Shown one piece after another: positions 23,822-30,026 of a stretch of 30,103 nucleotides of DNA (position 1 is its first letter; each line of letters opens with the position of its first letter). Position numbers and translations under genes: made by a program. The DNA comes from a virus. The notes beneath the pieces were generated by a model. The model ran no database searches. It saw only the letters and a list, made by a program, of their open reading frames with translations, and was not told where the DNA came from. The stretch is from positions 1-30,103 of IMG/VR virus record IMGVR_UViG_3300020442_003882; one strand, written 5' to 3'.

Positions 23822-24133
23822 ATGGACTTTCGCTATCTAGTGCTCTGGTTTGTGAATGACGCTGCGATCCCGCGCGTTGTGGATGGTCGCGTTTTCTTCA
23901 GCCCTGAAGAAGTCGCGGCGTGTTTGCTCGATGCGGTTGACGCGCACGATCCAGAGAAGCCGCGCACGGCGCAAGTGTGGCAAGTCGATCCGATCGGCGA
24001 GATCCACGCGGTGCCCGCAGACGCGCTTGATCGGTGGGTTGAGCATACGCACTTGCCGCCGACCATCTACGATCCGGCGGCCTGGTCTGCCTTCTCTCGC
24101 CTTTGCGACTGGCTGCGAGCTGACGCCCGATGA
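23822..24133 (+). CDS. First gene of recombination operon, hypothetical
   Basis: The 103-residue protein begins MDFRYLVLWFVNDAAIPRVV and continues SPEEVAACLLDAVDAHDPEK, with a tryptophan-rich C-terminus (AWSAFSRLCDWLRAD). I do not recognise the family. An ATG at 23812 is not in the same frame; the ATG at 23822 lies where transcription is predicted to begin, so translation may be leaderless. The stop overlaps the ERF start (ATGA). Lying immediately behind the operator-controlled promoter, it is likely an early gene. Confidence 0.7.
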   Translation: MDFRYLVLWFVNDAAIPRVVDGRVFFSPEEVAACLLDAVDAHDPEKPRTAQVWQVDPIGEIHAVPADALDRWVEHTHLPPTIYDPAAWSAFSRLCDWLRADAR

Positions 24134-24936
24134 GCGCCGCAGACGCAGAGCACGCGCGCCGCCTGGCGCTTGACCTCGACAACGCGCGGCGCGCAGTGCG
24201 CCGCCTAGAATCCGCTCACGCGGATCTAACTGGAGACACAATGCACGAAGACACAAACAGAGACACAAACAAACCGATCAACCTGCCCGGCGGCGTCACG
24301 CTCTCGCACCTCTGCGCGCCGGAGCTGTTCACCGCGCTTGCAAAAATGCAAGGCGCCACGCGCGACGTTTACGCGGCGAGCCACAATCCGCACTTTGGCA
24401 GCTCCTACGCGAAGCTGGTTGATATCCTGCAAGCCAACCGAGCCCAAGCGGCGGCGGCTGGCGTGTCCTATCTCGGCCTGCCTGCTGGCCCTGGTCACAC
24501 TGTGCACGTGATCGGGCACGCCTCTGGCCAGTGGATCAGTTTTGTCACAGAGTATCACTTGGCCAAGACTGGCCCGCAGCAATGCGGCAGCGCGAACACC
24601 TACGCGCGGCGCCAGGGCTTCAGCGCGGCGCTCAATTGTGCACCGACTGACATTGAGCAAGACGACGACGGCGAGAGCGCGCGCGTTGCGCATGAAGAAG
24701 CTGAGCGAGCAGAGATCGAAGCCAAGCACGGTAATTGGGTTAAAGGCGCGATCGAGTGGCTGGCCGATGTCGAGCGCGCGCCCGATGAAGTGATCGCGAG
24801 CCTCGACGGCGGCAAGCTCGGCGTTGGCATCATGCGCGCAATAAAGCTCAGCCTTGATCTTGGCCAGATCATCGAAGGTGTGCGGCACGTTGGCGATGAG
24901 CGCGCGGCGGCGTGGCTTGACGGGCGCGGCCTGTGA
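24130..24936 (+). CDS. erf: ERF-family single-strand annealing protein
   Basis: The frame gives 268 residues. The ERF core starts near residue 58: PELFTALAKMQGATRDVYAA, NPHFGSSYAKLVDILQANR (86-104), VHVIGHASGQWISFVTEY, then GPQQCGSANTYARR (148-161) and DIEQDDDGES. These match the family pattern of N-P-x-F-x-S-x-Y-A and QxxGSxxTYARR followed by an acidic stretch. ERF proteins anneal complementary single strands and promote recombination and genome circularisation. A second ATG at 24241 (residue 38) has a good GGAG site nine bases upstream, so a shorter form starting there is plausible; the long form is coupled to the upstream gene by ATGA. Confidence 0.9.
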   Translation: MSAADAEHARRLALDLDNARRAVRRLESAHADLTGDTMHEDTNRDTNKPINLPGGVTLSHLCAPELFTALAKMQGATRDVYAASHNPHFGSSYAKLVDILQANRAQAAAAGVSYLGLPAGPGHTVHVIGHASGQWISFVTEYHLAKTGPQQCGSANTYARRQGFSAALNCAPTDIEQDDDGESARVAHEEAERAEIEAKHGNWVKGAIEWLADVERAPDEVIASLDGGKLGVGIMRAIKLSLDLGQIIEGVRHVGDERAAAWLDGRGL

Positions 24937-25136
24937 GAGCGTCGGGGCGATCGTTTATCATGCGCGCAAACGGCGAGCGCGTGCGCGTGACTGTGACACA
25001 ATACCGAACGCCGGCCGGGATCGCGGTGCGCTACGTGGCGGCCGATCCTCGCACCGGCGAGAAGTTGATCAGCGGTGACACGCTGAAAAGTAATCAAGAC
25101 GTAATACAAACCATCAAAAGGAGACTCAACCAATGA
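24933..25136 (+). CDS. Small hypothetical protein between ERF and Gp157-like
   Basis: A GTG at 24933 overlaps the ERF stop (GTGA), giving 67 residues; an ATG at 24960 (MRANGERVRVTVTQYRTPAG) is an alternative start. The product is basic and beta-rich then helical (TLKSNQDVIQTIKRRLNQ). No family recognised. Its 3' end carries AAAGGAG, the ribosome binding site for the next gene, and overlaps it by ATGA. Confidence 0.6.
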   Translation: MRASGRSFIMRANGERVRVTVTQYRTPAGIAVRYVAADPRTGEKLISGDTLKSNQDVIQTIKRRLNQ

Positions 25137-25690
25137 AAACGCTTACACACAAAGGCGCGGTGTACCCGAGCACAGTGCGCGCGGCCGTCAGGCTTGGCGC
25201 GGAACTTGGCCGCGAAACCTACGATCCCGAAACTGGAGAGATAGACGAAGAGCGCGACGCGCTGCGCTTTGAAGCGCTGCAAAACCTCGAAGCCGGGATC
25301 GAAGTGCTTGCGGCTCGGATCCAGCGATACGAGACAAACGCGAAGATCTGCAAAGAGGTTGCAGCCGATTACCGCTCGCGCGCTGACTCGTGGAAGCGGC
25401 AAGCCGATGGCCTGCGCTCACTGGTTGGCGAGGTGCTCGCCATCGCAAACAAGACCAAGGTCAAGACTGCCCTTGTGACCGTCAGCGTGCGCGAGAGCGC
25501 CGGCGCGCTTGTCATCGAAGACGACGCGCAGATCCCGGCGGAGTATATCCGCACAGTGGAGAGCCCAGACAAAAGCGCGATCAAGGCGCACCTCAAAGCA
25601 GGCGGCACGCTCGACGGCTGCCGCATCGAGACAAAACAGAGCGTGAGCCTGCGCGTTGCAGGCGGGAAGAGGGCCGAAGATGTACATTGA
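25133..25690 (+). CDS. Siphovirus Gp157-like protein
   Basis: The 185-residue protein has the Gp157 plan: a long N-terminal helical region (EALQNLEAGIEVLAARIQRY, then KICKEVAADYRSRADSWKRQ), then KVKTALVTVSVRESAGALVI, IPAEYIRTVESPDKSAIKAH and LKAGGTLDGCRIETK. The family is widespread in siphophages, usually beside recombination genes, and has been linked to phage resistance in Streptococcus thermophilus phage work. The exact function is not known. AAAGGAG lies upstream of the ATG. Overlap by ATGA with the upstream gene and 11 bases with SSB places it in the recombination operon. Confidence 0.85.
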   Translation: MKTLTHKGAVYPSTVRAAVRLGAELGRETYDPETGEIDEERDALRFEALQNLEAGIEVLAARIQRYETNAKICKEVAADYRSRADSWKRQADGLRSLVGEVLAIANKTKVKTALVTVSVRESAGALVIEDDAQIPAEYIRTVESPDKSAIKAHLKAGGTLDGCRIETKQSVSLRVAGGKRAEDVH

Positions 25691-26120
25691 TTCTGCAAAC
25701 GCCGTTCACGTTGTCGGCAACCTGGCGGCAGAGCCGCGGCTGTCAACGACGCAAAACGGAGCCATGAACCTGCGGCTTCGCGTTGTCGTCAAAGAGCAAT
25801 TCACCGGCCGCGACGGCCAGACGCGCGACAAGGACACCTACCTGAACGCCGTCGTCTGGGGCAAGCAGTGCGAAGCGCTGCAAGCCAAGATCACGGTGGG
25901 AACAACGGTGCAGCTCGTCGGCTCGCTGACGTCGTGGAAGCCTCAAGACTCAACCGACTGGAAGACTGAGATCAAGGCGCAGTCCGTCAACGTCGTTGGC
26001 CAAGATCTGCAACTCCGATCGGCGGCGTCTGCGGGCGCTGCTGGCGTCGTTGCTGCCGTGTCTCGCAAACCCTCGGCCCCGCTGCCCGCGGATGACTTCA
26101 GCGATGATCTGCCGTTTTGA
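25680..26120 (+). CDS. ssb: Single-stranded DNA-binding protein
   Basis: Starting at ATG 25680, after AGAGGG, the product has 146 residues. Residues 1-105 form an SSB OB fold: VHVVGNLAAEPRLSTTQNG, LRLRVVVKEQFTGRDGQTRD, KDTYLNAVVWGKQCEALQAK, VQLVGSLTSWKPQD. A short linker and the canonical acidic tip DDFSDDLPF follow. The tip recruits partner proteins of replication and repair. It protects single strands for the ERF annealing protein and phage replication. A longer reading from 25656 lacks a better start. Its end overlaps the next gene. Confidence 0.93.
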   Translation: MYIDSANAVHVVGNLAAEPRLSTTQNGAMNLRLRVVVKEQFTGRDGQTRDKDTYLNAVVWGKQCEALQAKITVGTTVQLVGSLTSWKPQDSTDWKTEIKAQSVNVVGQDLQLRSAASAGAAGVVAAVSRKPSAPLPADDFSDDLPF

Positions 26121-26643
26121 TCTGTGCCTGGCCGCGTGCCTGCTGTGCGTGAGCACGGCCGGCGCGCAGCCCTTGCCAGCGGAGCAGTGGACGCCCAGCG
26201 CGCGGATCGTGCTCGCTCAAGCGTGCGTTGCGGAGTCTGGTTGGGATACGGCACACACTGAAGAGTGTGCCGCCATCGCTCACCTGCTAGCGCGCCGGTG
26301 GGCGCTGCTTGTGCAGACGCGGCCGCGGTTGACGTTTGAAGGGCTGATCCGGCGCTACTCTTCACCGATCCGCGAGCGGCGGCGGCCCTGGCTGCTGCGG
26401 CTCAATGCGGAAGCCTCGCGGCCTCGCGGCTATTCCGTGCGGCGTTGGGATCGGCTGCGGCCAAAATGGATCGCGACCCTGGCCTTTGTTGACCGTTGGG
26501 CGGCCGGCGCGCAGCGCGATCCGTGCCCCGGTGCGGATCACTTCGGCAGCGTACAAGACGGCGCTCCGAGCCGCTGGCGGCCCGTGCGGTGCTCACCTCG
26601 GATGCGGAATCGCTACTGGGTGATCCCGCGTCGTCAGCGGTAG
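26104..26643 (+). CDS. Exported cell-wall-hydrolase-like protein
   Basis: From ATG 26104 (or 26092, four residues earlier) the product has 179 residues. It begins with a signal peptide, MICRFDLCLAACLLCVSTAG, cleaved probably after AGA. Next comes IVLAQACVAESGWDTAHTEE and CAAIAHLLARRW, a pattern like SleB/lysozyme-type hydrolases with a candidate catalytic Glu in AESGW. The C-terminus DPCPGADHFGSVQDG, then RWRPVRCSPRMRNRYWVI, matches a recurring unnamed family with the same His-containing block. The four cysteines suggest disulfides. The gene is in the recombination operon rather than beside the amidase, and its 5' end overlaps ssb by 17 bases. Hydrolase activity is inferred. Confidence 0.6.
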   Translation: MICRFDLCLAACLLCVSTAGAQPLPAEQWTPSARIVLAQACVAESGWDTAHTEECAAIAHLLARRWALLVQTRPRLTFEGLIRRYSSPIRERRRPWLLRLNAEASRPRGYSVRRWDRLRPKWIATLAFVDRWAAGAQRDPCPGADHFGSVQDGAPSRWRPVRCSPRMRNRYWVIPRRQR

Positions 26644-26885
26644 GCGCCGAGCCGCAACCATCGCAGATCGTGGCCCGTGACTTGTGCGATCAACTCCAGA
26701 TCGCGCAAGCACGGATCACTCTGCCCCGTTTCCCAGCGCGACACGCTGCGCACGCTGGCGCCGACTGCGGCCGCGATCTGCGGCTGGAGCAGCCCTGCGT
26801 TTTTGCGCGCTTGCGTGATGCGCTCGCCCTGCTCTCGCAGCAGCTTGGCGCGCCCTCTGCTTACTGGCTTGCTTGCTGATGTCAT
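26634..26885 (-). CDS. XRE-family helix-turn-helix regulator
   Basis: The 83-residue protein carries one XRE domain: LREQGERITQARKNAGLLQP, QIAAAVGASVRSVSRWETGQ, then LRDLELIAQVTGHDLRWL. The basic N-terminus (ASKPVSRGRAK) may contact DNA. It is the last gene of the small leftward unit and ends tail-to-tail with the exported hydrolase, overlapping it by ten bases. A repressor role is possible, but no cleavage or dimerisation domain is present, so it is not a full CI-type repressor. Confidence 0.82.
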   Translation of the reverse strand: MTSASKPVSRGRAKLLREQGERITQARKNAGLLQPQIAAAVGASVRSVSRWETGQSDPCLRDLELIAQVTGHDLRWLRLGAYR

Positions 26886-27385
26886 CCGTGGCGATCCCTA
26901 GCTAAAAAGAAGCGTTCAGAGGCAGACGCCTGCGCGATCGCGGCTCGGCGCCTTGCCCAAAATCTAACGGTCGATCCAAATCCGGCGGCGTCTACTGGTG
27001 ACAGTCGATTCACAAAGATCGGAATCCAGCGCGCGCCCTCGCTGCTGCCGTCGTCAACCAGCGCAAAATTCCCGCACACCTGATCCCACTCGCGATTTAC
27101 AACCGTTTCAGCGTCCCAAAGGCGCGAGATTTCATCTTCAGCGTGAGAGCCGCTAGACACTCGGCCACGATACACGGCGGCGGCGTTGCCTCTGCGGCTC
27201 AGCGCTCTGGCTCGAAACTCAGGCCGCGTGTAGGTGTCCCAAAGGCCGCCTCCGGTGCTTAAAACTTTGTAGTCACAATTCACCGTCACGCCAGAGCAAA
27301 CCAAGACGGCAAGCCCGCGCACGTTGTTGACGTCAAGCTCTGCCCCGGTCTGCGCGTTGTGCAGATATATATCTTCATAGCTCAC
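26882..27385 (-). CDS. Hypothetical protein of small-gene unit
   Basis: With the GTG start at 27385, preceded by AGAAGGGCAATC, the protein has 167 residues; the longer frame upstream is arginine-rich shadow sequence of neighbouring genes. It begins SYEDIYLHNAQTGAELDVNN, has beta-rich sequence with two cysteines (VLVCSGVTVNCDYKV), and a C-terminal arginine-rich helix (VRFWARRRAAIAQAS). No family is recognised. Its stop overlaps the XRE start by ATGA. Confidence 0.65.
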   Translation of the reverse strand: MSYEDIYLHNAQTGAELDVNNVRGLAVLVCSGVTVNCDYKVLSTGGGLWDTYTRPEFRARALSRRGNAAAVYRGRVSSGSHAEDEISRLWDAETVVNREWDQVCGNFALVDDGSSEGARWIPIFVNRLSPVDAAGFGSTVRFWARRRAAIAQASASERFFLARDRHG

Positions 27386-27402
27386 GATTGCCCTTCTTTC
27401 CC

Positions 27403-27651
27403 TTATCGTCCTGACCTCAAAAAGTTGCGGTTGTCTAGCTCGTCTTGATAGGCGCTCAGAATGTCGTCGAGCAACCTTGCGGCGTGCTCGTAACCGATCG
27501 TGCGCTCCGCAAACGCACGCACCTTTTGCGCGTTGGGCACAATTAAGGCGGTGCCGTAAACGTCGCACCTCACCGCCTTCCGGCAGTCCGGCATCTGAGA
27601 AACGACGCGATCGATTCTTGCCGCGTCGCCGCATAAGCTGAAGCGGCTCAT
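27403..27651 (-). CDS. Small hypothetical protein
   Basis: The 82-residue protein starts at ATG 27651, overlapping the previous stop (ATGA), with GAGAGG seven bases upstream. It has a Cys-containing N-terminus (SRFSLCGDAARIDRVVSQMP, then DCRKAVRCDVYGTALIV) and a helical C-terminus (HAARLLDDILSAYQDELDNR). Function is unknown. It is the sixth gene of the unit. Confidence 0.65.
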   Translation of the reverse strand: MSRFSLCGDAARIDRVVSQMPDCRKAVRCDVYGTALIVPNAQKVRAFAERTIGYEHAARLLDDILSAYQDELDNRNFLRSGR

Positions 27652-27890
27652 GTCAGATCCTCTCTGCGGCAAAATCCGCGCTTTTGTGCTTCCCGCTCTG
27701 CCGCCGCCATCACACTGACAAACAATGCGCCGCAAATCTGCGCAGTGATCCGGTGCTTGGTTTTGTCTGCAATGACCGAAAGCAGCCGTATCCGGCAAGG
27801 CTGATCGCCGGCTTGGTGCGTAACCTCGATCCACGCGATCACGGCGCCGAAGTCGGAGAGCAGCATCCTAAGCTTGATCGTGCTTATCAC
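27648..27890 (-). CDS. Small hypothetical protein
   Basis: The 80-residue product has an amphipathic start (ISTIKLRMLLSDFGAVIAWI), strands (CRIRLLSVIADKTKHRITAQ) and an alanine-rich helix. The end GFCRREDLT parallels GFFRGEDLL in the upstream gene. The GTG start at 27890 overlaps that gene's stop (GTGA), and GAGAGG lies seven bases before it. No family recognised. Confidence 0.65.
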   Translation of the reverse strand: MISTIKLRMLLSDFGAVIAWIEVTHQAGDQPCRIRLLSVIADKTKHRITAQICGALFVSVMAAAEREAQKRGFCRREDLT

Positions 27891-28213
27891 AGTAGATCCT
27901 CTCCGCGGAAAAAGCCGCCTTCTGATTGCTGCTGTCGAAGCAGCGCGGCCGCCTCGCGCCTAATGTCGTCTGCCAGGCAAAGGCCGCTGCTGCGCAGCGT
28001 AGAGCCGCGACGGCCAAGCCTGTTGCACACCTGCCGCGCGTCGCCGCCGTCGAGCCACTCGCGCACGTGACCGCCGTCAACGGGCACGAAGAACTCGCGC
28101 ACCTGGCCGGGCAAGCCAAGCCAGCAATCCGCGAGCACGTGCAGCTCAACCGAGCCGGCGCCAACCTCGCGCACGACGTACCGGCGCGGCCTGCGTGCCT
28201 TGCGGGCGCTCAC
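27887..28213 (-). CDS. Small hypothetical protein
   Basis: Starting at GTG 28213, which overlaps the upstream stop (GTGA), the product has 108 residues. After a basic start (SARKARRPRR) it reads VELHVLADCWLGLPGQVREF, then FVPVDGGHVREW and NRLGRRGSTL, with a C-terminal helix (ADDIRREAAALLRQQQSEGG). No known domain is evident. The last codons overlap the ribosome binding site of the next gene. Confidence 0.68.
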   Translation of the reverse strand: MSARKARRPRRYVVREVGAGSVELHVLADCWLGLPGQVREFFVPVDGGHVREWLDGGDARQVCNRLGRRGSTLRSSGLCLADDIRREAAALLRQQQSEGGFFRGEDLL

Positions 28214-28479
28214 TGCTCGCCCCCAACAAAAGCCTGCACAAGGTCTACCGGAAACCACGCTGCGCCGGAGCCCTCATCAATTAGAGCCCAGAGATCTCTG
28301 TCAGCATCTAAATGACAGGCTTGCCAAAGATGCCCGCACTTGCGGAAGCCTGGCCGGCTCTCAAAGCTCTCTCGTGTGTGGCATTTGCTTCTGTCTGCGC
28401 CGGGGTTTGCGGCGAATGCCTTGACCCTGCTTAGGGGATATTCCGAGCGGCTAAGTGACTCTTCAACAAACAAAATCAT
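28210..28479 (-). CDS. Small Cys/His-containing hypothetical protein
   Basis: The 89-residue protein has two Cys/His blocks, SKCHTRESF and KCGHLWQACHLDADRD, which could bind zinc, then ALIDEGSGAAWFPVDLVQAF. The spacing is not that of a known zinc finger. ATG 28479 overlaps the stop of the 43-residue gene (ATGA). Function is unknown. Confidence 0.65.
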   Translation of the reverse strand: MILFVEESLSRSEYPLSRVKAFAANPGADRSKCHTRESFESRPGFRKCGHLWQACHLDADRDLWALIDEGSGAAWFPVDLVQAFVGGEQ

Positions 28480-28607
28480 CGCTTGCCTCGCTTTGCGGCT
28501 TCGCGGTCGGCCTGCTTGAGTCGGCGGCGGGCGCGGCGCTTAGCGGCCTGCTTGTCGGCTTCTTGGTGGTAGCCTTTAGTCAGTTTCCTGTATTGCTCTT
28601 TGGTCAT
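28476..28607 (-). CDS. 43-residue highly basic protein
   Basis: This gene was found by reading the gap upstream of the Cys/His gene. ATG 28607 has GGAGACGTAAG just before it, and the stop overlaps the next start (ATGA). The product is helical and strongly basic (MTKEQYRKLTKGYHQEADKQ, then AAKRRARRRLKQADREAAKR). A nucleic-acid binding or anti-host peptide is possible; no family is known. Confidence 0.6.
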   Translation of the reverse strand: MTKEQYRKLTKGYHQEADKQAAKRRARRRLKQADREAAKRGKR

Positions 28608-28619
28608 CTTACGTCTCCG

Positions 28620-28635
28620 GGTTGGTTGGTTGGTT
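28620..28635 (-). repeat. AACC tetranucleotide repeat before the 43-residue gene
   Basis: Four AACC units (minus-strand reading) occupy the 37-base gap between the 87-residue gene and the 43-residue gene, just before the ribosome binding site. The same repeat, three units long, lies in the gap before tail chaperone 1 at 9940-9951. Confidence 0.65.
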
Positions 28636-28644
28636 GGTTAGGGC

Positions 28645-28908
28645 TCAGAGCGCCGCGATCTCGGCGGCAATCTCGCGGCCATTCATGAGAAGGTAGAAGT
28701 AATCCATTCCGTCAGCGGTGCCCGCGTAGCTCAAGCAGTTGCGCGACGCGATGCGCTCGGCGCTGTCGCAAAGCGTCACGCCGTCGATCTCGTAAGTGAC
28801 CGTGCCGTGCAGGCGGTCAAAGCGAATGGCGGCCAGCGCGCGGCTGTCGCTGTGGCTGCTGCTGCGTGATCCGGTGAGTTGTGCGCGCGTCTTCAAAGTT
28901 ACGATCAT
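28645..28908 (-). CDS. First gene of small-gene unit, hypothetical
   Basis: The ATG at 28908 is preceded by GGAGGACACA, a strong site; a longer frame to 28959 uses a poorer GTG and would run into the palindrome. The 87-residue product reads MIVTLKTRAQLTGSRSSSHS, then AAIRFDRLHGTVTYEIDGVT and MDYFYLLMNGREIAAEIAAL, a compact alpha/beta protein. No family recognised. It is the first gene after the 221-base regulatory gap. Confidence 0.7.
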   Translation of the reverse strand: MIVTLKTRAQLTGSRSSSHSDSRALAAIRFDRLHGTVTYEIDGVTLCDSAERIASRNCLSYAGTADGMDYFYLLMNGREIAAEIAAL

Positions 28909-28954
28909 TGTGTCCTCCGTCGTTGCTGACACCCGGTACTTATGCACTCCGCGT

Positions 28955-28967
28955 GCCACTCAGTGGC
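28955..28967. promoter_or_regulatory. Palindromic operator candidate
   Basis: GCCACTCAGTGGC is a perfect 13-base palindrome with a single central base, about 47-59 bases upstream of the ATG of the first small gene, near where a promoter would lie. Confidence 0.5.
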
Positions 28968-28994
28968 TGGTCAAAAAAGTCAATGATTGTCTTG

Positions 28995-29009
28995 TGACGC
29001 ACTGCGTCA
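28995..29009. promoter_or_regulatory. Palindromic operator candidate
   Basis: TGACGCACTGCGTCA is a perfect 15-base palindrome (arms TGACGCA/TGCGTCA). Its centre lies 41 bases from the centre of the neighbouring 13-base palindrome, roughly four helical turns. Confidence 0.5.
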
Positions 29010-29111
29010 GCTTTGCGAATCGCGCCGGTCTGGCTCACAAGTGCGAAAAACTTTTCACGCCAAGCTGTCGCACTTTGAGGCGCTCAGCGTTTCTCCAGCT
29101 CGCCGATTTTG

Positions 29112-29134
29112 ACTGATCAGCGGCGCGGATCAGT
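29112..29134 (-). terminator. Weak hairpin at the end of the amidase gene
   Basis: ACTGATC and GATCAGT form a 7-base stem with a GC-rich 9-base loop overlapping the amidase stop on the minus strand. It is followed by CAAAATC rather than a run of U, so it is a poor intrinsic terminator and may only mark the transcript end. Confidence 0.25.
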
Positions 29135-30026
29135 AGTGGCCAACGCCGTTTGGATCCCACTCAACAGGCACCGGCTGGCCGCTTCCAAACGTCAGCCCCG
29201 GCGAAGTGCGCAGCCCCAAAACGGGCACGGCATAGTCAAGCACCACGGCCCGCCATAGGCCCTCACCGCAGTCTGAGCGGCGGCTTTCGGAGCTTTGGCG
29301 GTGCGTGTAGATATGCGTGATCTTGATCCCGCTCTCCGCGGCCAGCTCGACAAGTTGCCGCACGGCCTCGCGCGCGGCGTTGATCATCGTCTCGGTTAGC
29401 GGCGTTGGCTCGCCGCCCCAGGTTGTACCGTCGGGATCGTTGGTGAGCCCTGGTAGCCTGCCTTCGCACTCTAAGCCCACGCTAATAGAGTTTAGCGGCC
29501 CGGCGTGCTGAATATAGGCTGGCAGCTTATTGGCAATAACCACGGTTCCATCCATGAACGCCATCGCGTGACACGCGACGCCGAGCGCGCGACGGTGGAG
29601 CGCCAGCGCTCGATCTCCGCCGGCCGCGTTGATCTGCTGCTGGCTGACGCCGAATGTGCACGCGGTTTGGTGGATGCAAATTGCGGTTACCGTCTCCGGC
29701 GGCCGCTGCACGGTTTTGCCGTTCACCACTTTGCTCTTAGGCGCCGGATCGCTCTGCTCGTGTCGCAAGTCGAGCACGGGCACCGGGCCAGGCGGCGGCG
29801 GTGTAGGCCCTGGCGGCTCAGGCGCCACGGAGAGCGCCGCAAGCGTCTCGGCCGGCACACTCGGCCGCCAGCCGATGCCTGCGCCCTTAGAAAAGCGCTC
29901 AAGCGCCGCCCATGTCTCATCACCTAGGTGAGAATCAGGGCCATATTTGGGCAGCGCCCGTGGGTCGCGCTCAAGCAAAGCGAGCTGCGCGGCTTTGACC
30001 TCGCTCCCGCGGTCGCCATATTTCAT
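29130..30026 (-). CDS. Endolysin: N-acetylmuramoyl-L-alanine amidase with peptidoglycan-binding domain
   Basis: The 298-residue protein begins with a PG_binding_1-like domain (residues 1-50, YGDRGSEVKAAQLALLERDP and LGDETWAALERF), then a proline-rich linker (about 68-85). An Amidase_2 domain follows from about 110. Zinc ligands are likely His119 (ICIHQTA), His242 (IYTHRQ) and Asp252 (SDCGEGLW), with Glu187 in ISVGLECEGR as the catalytic acid. It cuts the amide bond between muramic acid and the stem peptide to lyse the host. There is no signal peptide, so a holin should release it. It overlaps the preceding gene by ATGA. Confidence 0.9.
   Translation of the reverse strand: MKYGDRGSEVKAAQLALLERDPRALPKYGPDSHLGDETWAALERFSKGAGIGWRPSVPAETLAALSVAPEPPGPTPPPPGPVPVLDLRHEQSDPAPKSKVVNGKTVQRPPETVTAICIHQTACTFGVSQQQINAAGGDRALALHRRALGVACHAMAFMDGTVVIANKLPAYIQHAGPLNSISVGLECEGRLPGLTNDPDGTTWGGEPTPLTETMINAAREAVRQLVELAAESGIKITHIYTHRQSSESRRSDCGEGLWRAVVLDYAVPVLGLRTSPGLTFGSGQPVPVEWDPNGVGHY

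Larger units (their letters stand above)
28909..29129. promoter_or_regulatory. Regulatory gap upstream of the small-gene unit, with three inverted repeats
   Basis: This 221-base gap between the amidase and the 87-residue gene holds no convincing gene. It carries GCCACTCAGTGGC (28955-28967), TGACGCACTGCGTCA (28995-29009), and AAGTGCGA/TCGCACTT arms (29039-29046 and 29068-29075). Minus-strand TTGACT and TTGACC lie between the first two, but no well-spaced minus-10 could be fixed; CATAAG follows at poor spacing. Control of the unit's transcription is likely. Confidence 0.6.

Noticed and set aside
26882-27634. 250-codon version of the gene ending at 26882
   Set aside because: The first 83 codons are arginine-rich sequence overlapping another supported gene; the GTG at 27385 has a good binding site and begins natural-looking protein sequence.
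29112-29134. Strong intrinsic terminator after the amidase
   Set aside because: The stem is short and no U-run follows, so only a weak call was kept.
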